Below, one piece after another: positions 45,336 to 54,388 of a stretch of 64,000 nucleotides of DNA. The translations under genes were made by a program, and so were the position numbers. The DNA is from Flavobacteriales bacterium (GTDB lineage: Bacteria; Bacteroidota; Bacteroidia; Flavobacteriales_F; PHOS-HE28): the NCBI GenBank assembly GCA_030584065.1, contig CP129489.1, forward strand, positions 1,512,640 through 1,576,639, written 5' to 3'. A model generated the notes under the pieces. The model was not told where the DNA came from. It searched no databases and saw only the letters and a program-made list of their open reading frames with translations. How positions within the stretch are numbered: the stretch's first letter is position 1; every line of letters starts with the position of its first letter.

Positions 45336-46864
45336 TCCCATTCGATGGTGGCGGGCGGCTTGCTGCTGATGTCGTACACCACGCGGTTCACGCCCTTCAC
45401 CCGGTTGATGATGGCGTTCGAGATCCGTGCCAGGAATTCATAGGGCAGGTGGCACCAATCGGCGGTCATGCCATCGGTGCTGGTGACGGCGCGCAGGGCC
45501 ACCGCATTCTCATAGGTGCGCTCATCGCCCATCACGCCCACGCTGCGCACCGGCAGCAGGATAGCACCGGCCTGCCACACCTGGTCGTAGAGGCCCTCAT
45601 CGCGGAGGCCTTGGATGAAGATGTGATCGACCTCCTGCAGCAGGGCCACCTTCTCGGGCGTGATCTCGCCGAGGATGCGGATGGCCAGGCCGGGCCCCGG
45701 GAAGGGATGGCGGCCGAGGATGTTGGGGTCGAGGCCGAGCTCGCGGCCCACGCGCCGCACCTCGTCCTTGAAGAGCAGGCGCAGCGGCTCCACCACCTGC
45801 AGCTTCATGCGCTCGGGAAGGCCGCCCACGTTGTGGTGGCTCTTGATGGTGACGCTGGGGCCGTTCACGCTCACGCTCTCGATCACGTCGGGATAGATAG
45901 TGCCCTGGCCCAGCCATTTCACATCCTGGATGCGGTGCGCCTCGCGGTCGAAGACCTCGATGAAGGTGCGGCCGATGGCCTTGCGCTTGGCTTCGGGCTC
46001 CTCGAGCCCCTTCAGCGCGGCATAGAACTCGGCCTTCGCGTCCACGCCGGTGATGTTGAGGCCAAGGTGACGGTAGCTCTCCAGCACGCGCGCGAACTCA
46101 TCCTTCCGCAGCAGTCCGTTATCGACGAAGATGCAATGGAGGCGATCGCCGATGGCACGGTCGAGCAGGAGCGCGGCCACGCTGCTGTCCACGCCGCCGC
46201 TCAGGGCCAGCACCACCTGGTCATCGCCGAGCTGCTGCTGCAGGCTGGCCACGGTGTGCTCCACGAAGCCGTGCGGCGTCCAGTCGCCCGCGCATCCGCA
46301 GATGCCGATGACGAAGTTGTGGAGCAGCTGCAGCCCGTCGGTGGTGTGGTACACCTCGGGGTGGAACTGCACGGCGAAGGTCATGTGGTCCTTCAGCCGG
46401 TAGGCGGCCACGGGGACATCCTTGGTGCTGGCGATCACGTCCATGGCCTCGCTGGGCGCGGTGATGCTGTCGCCGTGGCTCATCCAGACCTGGGTTCCGG
46501 CCTGGATGCCGTCGAAGAGGTGGCTGTCGACGATGGTGCTCAGGTGGGCCCTGCCATACTCCCGCACCCGGCTGCGCTCCACCGGTGCACCGGCGCGCTT
46601 GGCGAGCAGCTGGGCGCCATAGCAGACCGCCAGCACGGGTATCCGGCCGAGGATGCCGTCCAGGTCCGTATCCGGCGCATGGGCATCGTGCACGCTGCTC
46701 GGGCTCCCGCTGAGGATGACTCCCTTCACCGCCGGATCGGCAGCCAGCTCGCGGGCCCGGGTGTAGGGATGGATCTCGCAGTAGACGTTCAGTTCGCGGA
46801 CACGGCGGGCGATGAGCTGCGTATACTGCGAACCATGATCGAGGATGAGGATGCGCTCGGACAA
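45332..46864 (-). CDS. guaA: GMP synthase (glutamine-hydrolysing)
   Basis: 510 residues. Makes GMP from XMP, ATP and glutamine. Class I glutaminase domain with catalytic C81 in LAVCYGAQ and oxyanion part [11 protein letters not shown]-pyrophosphatase P-loop [16 protein letters not shown]-terminal dimerisation domain ending PPATIEWE. Preceded by a -7 element at 46900-46907. LysM gene follows with start-stop overlap. Confidence 0.97.
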   Translation of the reverse strand: MSERILILDHGSQYTQLIARRVRELNVYCEIHPYTRARELAADPAVKGVILSGSPSSVHDAHAPDTDLDGILGRIPVLAVCYGAQLLAKRAGAPVERSRVREYGRAHLSTIVDSHLFDGIQAGTQVWMSHGDSITAPSEAMDVIASTKDVPVAAYRLKDHMTFAVQFHPEVYHTTDGLQLLHNFVIGICGCAGDWTPHGFVEHTVASLQQQLGDDQVVLALSGGVDSSVAALLLDRAIGDRLHCIFVDNGLLRKDEFARVLESYRHLGLNITGVDAKAEFYAALKGLEEPEAKRKAIGRTFIEVFDREAHRIQDVKWLGQGTIYPDVIESVSVNGPSVTIKSHHNVGGLPERMKLQVVEPLRLLFKDEVRRVGRELGLDPNILGRHPFPGPGLAIRILGEITPEKVALLQEVDHIFIQGLRDEGLYDQVWQAGAILLPVRSVGVMGDERTYENAVALRAVTSTDGMTADWCHLPYEFLARISNAIINRVKGVNRVVYDISSKPPATIEWE

Positions 46865-46899
46865 GACAGTGGCGGGATACGTGAACGGTAGGGTCGGCC

Positions 46900-46907
46900 A
46901 AAAGTAG
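46900..46907 (-). promoter_or_regulatory. -7 element TACTTTTG upstream of guaA
   Basis: Exact match to TAnnTTTG on the minus strand, 36 nt before the guaA start. It lies in the 66-bp gap after bshC. Confidence 0.5.
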
Positions 46908-46930
46908 CCAGCCCGCCCGGAGTGGCCCGC

Positions 46931-48517
46931 TCAGCCGTCCACCACCATCGTGAAGCGCGCATCCAGCGGGTCCAGTGCGTCCAGCAGCGCATCGAGCGCC
47001 CCGGGGCCGCTGGCGGCCAGCATGGGCAGGATGCCGTGGCGCCGCTCCTGCAGCCCGCCCCCGGGGAACAGGGCGTCGAGCATGGCCTGCACACGGCCCA
47101 GGTGCACCGCCTCGCGCCGGCGCAGGGCCCTGGCCATGCGGGCCTCCGCTTGCGCCAGGATCCGCTGCATGCGCACCGCTGCGGCATCGATGCTCGGGCC
47201 CAAGGTGGGGTCGATGGCCGTGGCACGCGCGCGGATCGAAGCTGACAGGCTGTCGAGCAGCGCGCGCTCCTGCGGCAGCGCGCTCGAGCGACCGGATGCC
47301 GCATGGGCCACGCGGTCCATGAGCGCGTGGGCGGGCAGGAAGAGGTCCTCCAGCGCGAGCCCGAGCTCACGGCGCTGGCGGTCGTGCTTGACCGTGAGGA
47401 AGGCGGCGCTGGTGCGCAGCAGCACCGCGGGCATGGGCAGCCGAACCGCTTGGAAGAGCCACTTCAGCTGCATCCAATAGGCCAGCTCCCCTCCTCCGCC
47501 GATGTAGGCGATGCCGGGCAGGATGGTCTCCTGGTAGAGCGGGCGCATCAGCACGTTGGGCGAGAAGCGCTCCGGATGCTGCTCCAGTTCCGCCAGCAGG
47601 CCATCCAGGTCGAATCGCGGCCCGCCGTGCAGCACCTGATAGCCTTCGCCGTCGCGCTCGATGCGCGCACGGTGCCCCGGCCTGAGGTGGAACAGGTTGA
47701 TCGGTCGCGCATGGGCCTGCACGGCATGGCGCACGGCGAGCCGCTCATTGGCGTACCGCACCGCCTGCTCGGTGATCCCATTCAGCAGCTCCTCGCGCAT
47801 CACCGGCGCGAACAGCGCCTTGAGCGCGGGATCGTCGCCATCGAGGATCAGCAGCCCGAACCGACCGAAGAGCGCATGGACGAACCGGCGCGTGGCATCG
47901 GCCAGCGTGCGGCCAGGCTGATAGCATTCGCGCAGCAAGCGCCCCAGGGCCTCGGCTTCGCTTCCGCTGCCGAGGAGGGTGCAGGCCTGCTCCACCACGG
48001 GGGCGATGCCCTCCAGGGGCAGGCGGCCCACGGCCCCGGCGGCGGTACCCGGCCAGTGCACCTGTCGCTCACCGAGCCATGCGTGGTCGATCTCGGCGCG
48101 GTCGTGGTCCTCCGTGGCCATCCAGAACACCGGCACCACCGGCCGACCCAGATCGTCGCTGAGGGTGCGCGCCAGGCGGATGGCATTCAGCAGCTTGAAC
48201 GGGACGTAGAGCGGCCCCGTGAACAGGCAGAGCTGATGACCGGTGGTGACGGCGAGCGCATCAGGACGTGCCAGGAGCGCCAGATTGCGCTCCACGGCGG
48301 CCATGGGCTCCGATCCCCTGTACTGCCGGCGCAGCGCCTCCACCAGAACGGTGCGCGATGCCGCCGGGAAGGACCGCTGCTGCGCGGCTGCCCTCAACCC
48401 GTCCAGCGTGGGCGGGAAGGAGCGGAACGCATCCAGGAAAGCATCGCCCCCGGCGTGCTCCTCCACCAGCCGGGTGAAGCGCCTGGTGGCGGCATAGCCG
48501 ATGCGCGTGCACTCCAT
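46931..48517 (-). CDS. bshC: Putative cysteine ligase BshC (bacillithiol synthesis)
   Basis: 528 residues, normal length. Adds cysteine to glucosaminyl malate in bacillithiol synthesis. Recognised by TTGHQLCLFTGPLYVPFKLLNAIRLARTL, VVPVFWMATEDHDRAEIDHA and RPLYQETILPGIAYIGGGGELAYWMQLK. The C-terminal part contains long coiled-coil-like helices. The start is preceded by TACCTTTG at 48526-48533. Other bacillithiol genes are not in the window. Confidence 0.93.
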   Translation of the reverse strand: MECTRIGYAATRRFTRLVEEHAGGDAFLDAFRSFPPTLDGLRAAAQQRSFPAASRTVLVEALRRQYRGSEPMAAVERNLALLARPDALAVTTGHQLCLFTGPLYVPFKLLNAIRLARTLSDDLGRPVVPVFWMATEDHDRAEIDHAWLGERQVHWPGTAAGAVGRLPLEGIAPVVEQACTLLGSGSEAEALGRLLRECYQPGRTLADATRRFVHALFGRFGLLILDGDDPALKALFAPVMREELLNGITEQAVRYANERLAVRHAVQAHARPINLFHLRPGHRARIERDGEGYQVLHGGPRFDLDGLLAELEQHPERFSPNVLMRPLYQETILPGIAYIGGGGELAYWMQLKWLFQAVRLPMPAVLLRTSAAFLTVKHDRQRRELGLALEDLFLPAHALMDRVAHAASGRSSALPQERALLDSLSASIRARATAIDPTLGPSIDAAAVRMQRILAQAEARMARALRRREAVHLGRVQAMLDALFPGGGLQERRHGILPMLAASGPGALDALLDALDPLDARFTMVVDG

Positions 48518-48525
48518 GAGGGCGG

Positions 48526-48533
48526 CAAAGGTA
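48526..48533 (-). promoter_or_regulatory. -7 element TACCTTTG upstream of bshC
   Basis: Exact TAnnTTTG on the minus strand, 8 nt before the ATG at 48517, implying a very short leader. Confidence 0.5.
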
Positions 48534-48556
48534 CCCGCAGGCCGCCGCCCGATGGA

Positions 48557-48910
48557 TCAGCACTTGCCCGTGCCCCGCGCCTCCAAGTGCACGTTGAGGA
48601 ACTCCGCGCCCTTGTCCACCCGCGCGGATTGCAGCAGCCGGCGGACATAGGTGATGGCATCCGCCCGGTCCGACAGCGGCACATCGGTGAGCTTGAGCAC
48701 CACCACGCCGCTCCATTCACAGGCATACTCCAGGCTCATGGACCGATCCTTGGCCACCTCGGCCTGCAAGCGCGCATGCGCATCGGCATCGAATGCCTGC
48801 AGCTTGAGCACCAGGTGCGCATCCTGATTCTGCGCCACCGCGATGCTCGGCGCCCACGCCACCAGCATCGGCAGGAGAAGGAAGAGGGCAATCGTTCTGC
48901 TCAATGACAT
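48557..48910 (-). CDS. Small exported protein, unknown function
   Basis: 117 residues with a clear signal peptide (MSLSRTIALFLLLPMLVAWAPSIAVAQ). The mature part has LVLKLQAFDADAHARLQAEV and VVVLKLTDVPLSDRADAITYVRRLLQSARVD, with two cysteines, one near the middle (EYACEW) and one at the very end. It resembles small heavy-metal-associated-like alpha/beta folds of Bacteroidota exported proteins, but no family is claimed. Divergent from the peptidase gene. Confidence 0.7.
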   Translation of the reverse strand: MSLSRTIALFLLLPMLVAWAPSIAVAQNQDAHLVLKLQAFDADAHARLQAEVAKDRSMSLEYACEWSGVVVLKLTDVPLSDRADAITYVRRLLQSARVDKGAEFLNVHLEARGTGKC

Positions 48911-48942
48911 GGAATCCGCATTTGTGAGCGAAATTCGACCAC

Positions 48943-48970
48943 GTCATCCATAACCACCATGACGGATGAC
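48943..48970. promoter_or_regulatory. 7-bp inverted repeat in the divergent gap before the peptidase gene
   Basis: GTCATCC at 48943-48949 and GGATGAC at 48964-48970, spaced by 14 bp, between divergently transcribed genes. It could be a regulator site, but a 7-bp match is weak evidence. Confidence 0.25.
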
Positions 48971-49031
48971 AGGCCTCCCGGCCACCCCTACAGGAGGCGG
49001 CTGCAAGCCCCACCGTCCAACCCCCTGCGCG

Positions 49032-50627
49032 ATGCCCATACGAATGACCCCTGACCGCCCCGGCGGCGGCACGAGCAATCGGCCCAGCATGCCCTCCGGC
49101 GGAGGCCGTCGCGGTGGCGGTGCCGGCCTCCTGGGAGCGCTCCTCCCCTTGCTGCTGCGCAACCCCAAGTTGCTGCTCATCGGCGCGGTGATCCTCGGCC
49201 TCGTCTGGCTCCTCGGCGGGCTGGATGGCTGCGGCGGCATGATGCAGCAGGCCGATGGCGGCAACCTGCTGGCCCAGCTCACCCGCGGTGCCACGCTCGA
49301 TCCCGCCGAATACGACAAAGCCGAGGTGTATGAGCCCCTCACCGACAACGTGCGGTCCCCGCTTCCCGAGCGCGCCAGCCTGGAGCGCTTCGCGCCAGAG
49401 CGGCGGAACCAGGGCCGCCAGGGCAGCTGCGTGGCGTGGGCCAGTGCCTACGCGGCCAGGAGCATCATCCACAACCAGGCGTCCGGCGACGGAGGGACGA
49501 CGGCCTTCAGCCCCAGCTTCATGTACAATCGCATCAAGATCGACGGGAGCGATTGCCAGGGCAGCTACATCCTGCGCGCCATGGACGACATGCTGCAGCG
49601 CGGTGCCGTCCCCTTCAGCCGCTTCGCCTATACCGATAGCGACTGCAGCGCCCAGCCCGATGCCGAGACCGAGCGCAGCGCCACGCGCTTCCGCATCAAG
49701 GGCTACCAGCGCCTCAGCCGCACCGACGACCCCAACAGCCCGGTGGACATGGTCGCCATGAAGCAATACCTGGCCCAGGGCTCGCCCGTGGTCATCGGCA
49801 TGCTGGTCGGCGGCAGCTTCATGGAAGGCATGGCCGGCCAGGAGGTGTGGCTGCCCACGCAGCAGGACACCCGCATGCAGGGCTTCGGCGGGCACGCCAT
49901 GTGCGTGATCGGCTACGACGACTACAAGCTCGGAGCCGGACAGGGCGGAGCCTTCCAGATCATGAACAGCTGGGGGCCGGAGTGGGGGCGCAACGGCATC
50001 GCCTGGGTGCCCTACGACGCCTTCGCCTTCTTCACCAAGGAGGCCTATGCTGTATATCCCATGGGCGCCAGCGCCGAGGAGCGCCCCGACCGCTACGACC
50101 TGCGGTTCGGCCTGGCCGTGGTGGATGCGGAAGGCGCGGCCACCGGCGAGCACATCGCGCTTCAGCACCGGGGCGGCCGAACCTTCCGCACGGAACGGCC
50201 GGTGCCGGCGGGCACGCGCTTCAAGGTGGAGCTGACCAACAACCTGGAGTGCTACACCTACCTCTTCGGCGAGGAGACCGATGGCAGCACCTATGTGCTC
50301 TTCCCGTACACGCCGAAGCATTCGCCCTATTGCGGCACCACCGGCATGCGCCAGTTCCCCAGGGACCACAGCCTCACCGTGGATGAGGCCGGAAGCCGCG
50401 ATGCGATGGCGATCCTGGTGGCCAACCAGCCGCTCGACTATCCGCTCATCAACCAGCGCATGATGGCAGCGGGAGGTGCCGGACTCGCCCAGCGACTGGA
50501 AGCGGCACTGGGCGAAGAGCTGATGCCGGGCGAACAGGCCGCCTATCGCGCCGGGGAGACCTTCGGCCTCTCGGCCCCCGCCTCGCACAACGCCGTGGCC
50601 GTGATCCTGGAGATCGAGAAGCGCTGA
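49032..50627 (+). CDS. Membrane-anchored papain-like (C1) peptidase
   Basis: 531 residues from ATG 49032 (49044 possible). A Gly/Arg-rich N-terminus precedes one membrane segment (about 40-65, NPKLLLIGAVILGLVWLLGG), so it is anchored with the catalytic part probably outside the cytoplasm. Catalytic residues: C133 in RQGSCVAWA, H288 in FGGHAMCVIGYDD, N312 in IMNSWGPEWG, the usual Cys-His-Asn triad. The C-terminal about 150 residues (FKVELTNNLECYTYLFGEETDGSTYVLFPY) resemble a DUF4384-like beta domain. First gene of a five-gene operon with two two-component pairs. Confidence 0.9.
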   Translation: MPIRMTPDRPGGGTSNRPSMPSGGGRRGGGAGLLGALLPLLLRNPKLLLIGAVILGLVWLLGGLDGCGGMMQQADGGNLLAQLTRGATLDPAEYDKAEVYEPLTDNVRSPLPERASLERFAPERRNQGRQGSCVAWASAYAARSIIHNQASGDGGTTAFSPSFMYNRIKIDGSDCQGSYILRAMDDMLQRGAVPFSRFAYTDSDCSAQPDAETERSATRFRIKGYQRLSRTDDPNSPVDMVAMKQYLAQGSPVVIGMLVGGSFMEGMAGQEVWLPTQQDTRMQGFGGHAMCVIGYDDYKLGAGQGGAFQIMNSWGPEWGRNGIAWVPYDAFAFFTKEAYAVYPMGASAEERPDRYDLRFGLAVVDAEGAATGEHIALQHRGGRTFRTERPVPAGTRFKVELTNNLECYTYLFGEETDGSTYVLFPYTPKHSPYCGTTGMRQFPRDHSLTVDEAGSRDAMAILVANQPLDYPLINQRMMAAGGAGLAQRLEAALGEELMPGEQAAYRAGETFGLSAPASHNAVAVILEIEKR

Positions 50628-50649
50628 GGCACCATCGACCGCTTACAGC

Positions 50650-53600
50650 ATGCGACCCGCGCCGCTGATCGCCAGCCTGCTCCTGCTCGCCGCACCGGCA
50701 GCGGGCCAGGACCTGCTCTTCGATCACCTCGCCCGCACCGATGGGCTTCCGGGCGACGAGGTGCTTGCGCTGCACGAGGACCGGCATGGATTCATCTGGA
50801 TCGGCACCGCCACGGGACTGGCGCGCCATGAAGGGATCCGCATCCGGACCTGGCATCACGACCGCAAGGACCCGCGGAGCCTGCCGAACAGCACCATCTG
50901 GGACATCGCGGAGGACGATGCCGGCACCATCTGGATCGCCACCGACCACGGCCTGGCCGCCTACGATGAGCGGCGCGGCGATTTCCAGCGGGTATACGTG
51001 ACCGATGGCCGGAGGAACCCCACCAGCGCCAACCGCATCCACGGCATGGCACCGGATGGGAACGGCCTGCTGTGGCTGGCCACGGAGGACGGCGCGCACA
51101 CCATCGACCTGCGCACACGCACATGGCGCCCGCTGCCGCCTGGCGCCGACAGCCCCCGGCTCACCAGGCCGCCACGCGCCACCCACCTGGTGCGCGACAC
51201 CGTGCTCAACGGCCTATGGATCACGGCGGCAGACGGCATCGTGTTCTATGATGCCGCGGCCCAGCGGTTGGTGGAGCGGCCCACGGCCGGCTTCCCCTAC
51301 CCCTGCCTCGCGGACCCGCGCGCCTCAACGCCCACCCCCGACCCCGCCTGCGGCCTCATCTGGCTTTCCACCGCGGACTACCGGCTGCACGGCATGGACC
51401 GCACGGGGCGCATCACCCTCGATGAGCCGATCGGCCAGGGACTGCCCAAGGCCACGCTCCAATTCCTGGCCCGCGACCGCACGGGGCGTCTCTGGGCGAG
51501 CCGCTGGACGCACGACCTGCAGCTCCGCCGGCGCGATGGCGGATGGATGCCGGTGAGGCATGCGCCCGATGAGCCTTGGAGCATCACCTCGGCCAATGCC
51601 AAGAGCTGGCTGGAGGACAGACAGGGCCGCATCTGGATCGGCACGATCGACGGGCTCAACGTGCTCGACCCGCGCAATGCAGGGATCGAAGCGTGGACCG
51701 TGCCGATGCAGGCGGCGCGGTCAGCGCTCGCCTTGGTGGCCGCCGCCGATGAGCTCCTCGTCTGCACGGACGGCGACGGGCTCGCCGTGCTCGACCGGGC
51801 CAAGGGCCGCTGGCGCACCGCCAGCCTGGAGAAGGCCTCGCGCGATGCCGAAGCGCTGCGCTGGGGCAACATGCCCGTGGCCGCCGAGCCGTGGAACGAC
51901 GGCTGGCTGGTGGGCAGCGCCGCCGGGGTGTTCCATTGGGATGGTGCCTCCCCGGCCTACCGGTCGCTCCCCTGGCTCATCGACTCGGCCGGGGCCATGA
52001 TGGCCACGCGTACCGCCTTCATCAAGCGCATCGCTCCGGGCAAGGCCTGGGTGGGCACCTGGACCAAGGGGCTGTTCGAGGTCACCGGCAACGGACCGGC
52101 CGTGCGCAGGGCCGCATTCGGGGGCGAACCGCTGCCCACCGCCCAGCTGCTCGCTGCGGCCAGCGCGGGCCGGGAGGTCTGGCTGGGCTTCAACAACGGA
52201 TACGGCGCCATGCGCATCGCCGGTGAGGCCATCGTGCAGCGCATCCTTCACGAGCCCGACAGCACCGGCACCGCCTACGGCGTGGTGCGCAGCCTGGAGG
52301 TGCACCCCGATGGCACCCTCTACATCGGCACGCTCACGGGCGGCTTGGGCGTGCTGCCCCCGGGATCGGACGGAATCGGATGGCTCACCCGCAGCGACGG
52401 CCTTGCAGGGGACCGCATCGAACAGCTGGCCCTTGACCGGGAGGGCCTCCTCTGGATCCGGACGAATGAAGGCCTTTCGCGGCTGACGCCGTCCACCGGC
52501 GAACTGCGCACCATCGAGCTGCCGCGTTCCATCGCCTCGCAGGGGCGGCTGTCGGCCATCGCCGCCGACCACGATGGGTCGCTGCTCTGCGCCATCGGCC
52601 GCTACATCCTCGACCTCCCGCCGGACTGGGCCGGGCAGGCCATCGCGCCGGCCCCGGTGGTCACCGACATCCGATTCCTGGGCGCACAGCATGCCGCGTG
52701 GCCAGCGGACAGCACCGTGCAGCTGCCCTACGACCGGCGATCGCTCTCCATCGAGCTGGGCACACTGCCCTTCCCTGCCGGCCAGGGCATCCGCATGGCG
52801 TACCGGCTGCCCGCCACGGACAGCGCCTGGCGCACCTTGGGGGAGGATGCGCGGATCAACCTGGACCAGCTGCCGATCGGCGAGCACCGGGTGGAGATCC
52901 GCGCGGGGACCGGGGGCAACCGGTGGTCGGCCCGCCCCCTGGGCATCCGCCTGCAGGTGCTGCCGCCCCTGTGGGCCACCTGGTGGTTCAGGCTCGGAGC
53001 GGCTGCCGTTGCGGCCTTGGCAGCCTTTCTCGGCCTGCGCGCCTACACGCGGCGCAGGCTGCGCGAACAGCGCCAGCGCTTCGAGCGCGAGCAGGCCGTG
53101 CTGCGCGAGCGGGAACGCATCGCGAGCGACATGCACGACGACCTCGGCGCCGGCCTCAGCGGCCTGAAGCTGCGCAGCGAGATGGCCCTGCGGGTGGAGC
53201 AGGACCCCGTCAAGCGCGAGCAGCTCGCCTCCCTGGCCGCAACAGCGGGAGAACTCATCGGCAGCATGCGCCAGATGATCTGGGCGCTCGATCGCGAGCA
53301 GGCCAGCCTGGAGGACCTGCTCGTGTACGCCACCAGTTACGCCCGCACCTATTGCGACCATCACGGGCTGGCGCTCACCATCGACATCGCACCGGACCTC
53401 CCGCAGGCCGAGCTCACCACCGAGCAGCGGCGCAGCCTCTTCCTGATCATGAAGGAAGCCCTGCACAACACCGTGAAGCACGCCCGGGCCGGGCGCTTCA
53501 CCATCACGGTGCGCTGGTCCGATGGCCTGCTCCTCACCCTGGCCGACGATGGGCTGGGGCTGCCCGCCGCCACCGAGCACGGCACGGGCAACGGCATGCG

Positions 53601-53727
53601 CAATATGCGCCGGCGCATCACCGCCCTCGGCGGCTCCATGGAACTGCGCGCCGAGCGGGGCACGGCCATCCACCTCCGCCTGCCGCTGCGCGCGGGCACT
53701 AACCTTCGTTCTATTGCCACGGCCTGA
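50650..53727 (+). CDS. Sensor histidine kinase with two-component regulator propeller (HisKA_3 type)
   Basis: 1025 residues. Signal peptide (MRPAPLIASLLLLAAPAAGQ), then about 12-14 propeller repeats (DRHGFIWIGTATGLARHEG, DDAGTIWIATDHGLAAYDE, DRQGRIWIGTIDGLNVLDP), a Y_Y_Y domain (about 680-780), one membrane segment (about 775-800), HisKA_3 with the phosphorylated H829 in MHDDLGAGLSGLKLRSEMAL, and a HATPase (NTVKHARAGR, DDGLGLP, GNGMRNMRRRI). It is not a hybrid: no receiver or AraC domain at the C-terminus. The sensor faces the periplasm. Starts 22 bp after the peptidase gene and 22 bp before its response regulator. Confidence 0.95.
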   Translation: MRPAPLIASLLLLAAPAAGQDLLFDHLARTDGLPGDEVLALHEDRHGFIWIGTATGLARHEGIRIRTWHHDRKDPRSLPNSTIWDIAEDDAGTIWIATDHGLAAYDERRGDFQRVYVTDGRRNPTSANRIHGMAPDGNGLLWLATEDGAHTIDLRTRTWRPLPPGADSPRLTRPPRATHLVRDTVLNGLWITAADGIVFYDAAAQRLVERPTAGFPYPCLADPRASTPTPDPACGLIWLSTADYRLHGMDRTGRITLDEPIGQGLPKATLQFLARDRTGRLWASRWTHDLQLRRRDGGWMPVRHAPDEPWSITSANAKSWLEDRQGRIWIGTIDGLNVLDPRNAGIEAWTVPMQAARSALALVAAADELLVCTDGDGLAVLDRAKGRWRTASLEKASRDAEALRWGNMPVAAEPWNDGWLVGSAAGVFHWDGASPAYRSLPWLIDSAGAMMATRTAFIKRIAPGKAWVGTWTKGLFEVTGNGPAVRRAAFGGEPLPTAQLLAAASAGREVWLGFNNGYGAMRIAGEAIVQRILHEPDSTGTAYGVVRSLEVHPDGTLYIGTLTGGLGVLPPGSDGIGWLTRSDGLAGDRIEQLALDREGLLWIRTNEGLSRLTPSTGELRTIELPRSIASQGRLSAIAADHDGSLLCAIGRYILDLPPDWAGQAIAPAPVVTDIRFLGAQHAAWPADSTVQLPYDRRSLSIELGTLPFPAGQGIRMAYRLPATDSAWRTLGEDARINLDQLPIGEHRVEIRAGTGGNRWSARPLGIRLQVLPPLWATWWFRLGAAAVAALAAFLGLRAYTRRRLREQRQRFEREQAVLRERERIASDMHDDLGAGLSGLKLRSEMALRVEQDPVKREQLASLAATAGELIGSMRQMIWALDREQASLEDLLVYATSYARTYCDHHGLALTIDIAPDLPQAELTTEQRRSLFLIMKEALHNTVKHARAGRFTITVRWSDGLLLTLADDGLGLPAATEHGTGNGMRNMRRRITALGGSMELRAERGTAIHLRLPLRAGTNLRSIATA

Positions 53728-53749
53728 ACAGCGGCGCAGCTTTGCCCCG

Positions 53750-54388
53750 ATGCCCGAGGAACATACCATTCAAGTGAGCATCGTCGAGGACGATGAGATC
53801 ATCCGCGAGACGCTGCGGACCCTTTTCGAACTCGAGGAGGGCATGGAGCCCTTCACGATACACAGCACCGCAGAGGACGCCTTGCTCCGCTTGAAGGCCA
53901 ACTGCCCCGATGTGGTGCTCATGGACATCAACCTTCCCGGCCAGAGCGGCATCGACTGCGTGCGGCAGCTGAGCGTGCGCTGCACAGGCACGCAATTCCT
54001 CATGTACACCGTGCACGACGATGACCAGCGCGTGCTGGAGGCGCTCAAGGCAGGCGCCAACGGGTACATCCTGAAGCACAGCACGCCCGATGAGATCATC
54101 ACCGCCGTCCGCGAACTGCACGCCGGCGGAGCGCCCATGAGCGCCCATGTGGCGCGGCGCGTGGTGCAGCAGTTCCGGCCGTCGCCCAGCGGCGCAGGAA
54201 CCGAGGCGGACCTCAGCGAGCGGGAGCGCGCGGTGCTGGAACTCCTGGCACAGGGGCTGCTCTATAAAGAGATCGGCGAGCGCATGGGCATCACCACCGG
54301 CACCGTGAAGCAGCACATCCACCGCATCTATGGCAAGCTGCACGTGCAGAACCGCACCGAGGCGGTGAACCGCTACTTCGGACGATGA
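53750..54388 (+). CDS. LuxR-type (NarL/FixJ) response regulator
   Basis: 212 residues: receiver domain with acidic pair VEDDEI, phospho-accepting D59 in VVLMDINLPG, conserved Thr/Ser region FLMYTVHDDDQ and Lys in GANGYILKHSTPDE; then LuxR HTH (LSERERAVLELLAQGLLYKEIGERMGITTGTVKQHIHRIYGKLHVQNRTEAVNR). Likely partner of the kinase just upstream. The start at 53750 lies 22 bp after the kinase stop; a -7-like CAGCTTTG is within that gap. Confidence 0.95.
   Translation: MPEEHTIQVSIVEDDEIIRETLRTLFELEEGMEPFTIHSTAEDALLRLKANCPDVVLMDINLPGQSGIDCVRQLSVRCTGTQFLMYTVHDDDQRVLEALKAGANGYILKHSTPDEIITAVRELHAGGAPMSAHVARRVVQQFRPSPSGAGTEADLSERERAVLELLAQGLLYKEIGERMGITTGTVKQHIHRIYGKLHVQNRTEAVNRYFGR

Noticed and set aside
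50650..53727. Hybrid two-component system (kinase plus receiver plus AraC)
   Set aside because: The propeller kinase ends after the HATPase; regulator is a separate LuxR-type gene.
51721..53769. 682-codon open frame opposite the propeller kinase
   Set aside because: Antisense shadow of a clear sensor kinase.
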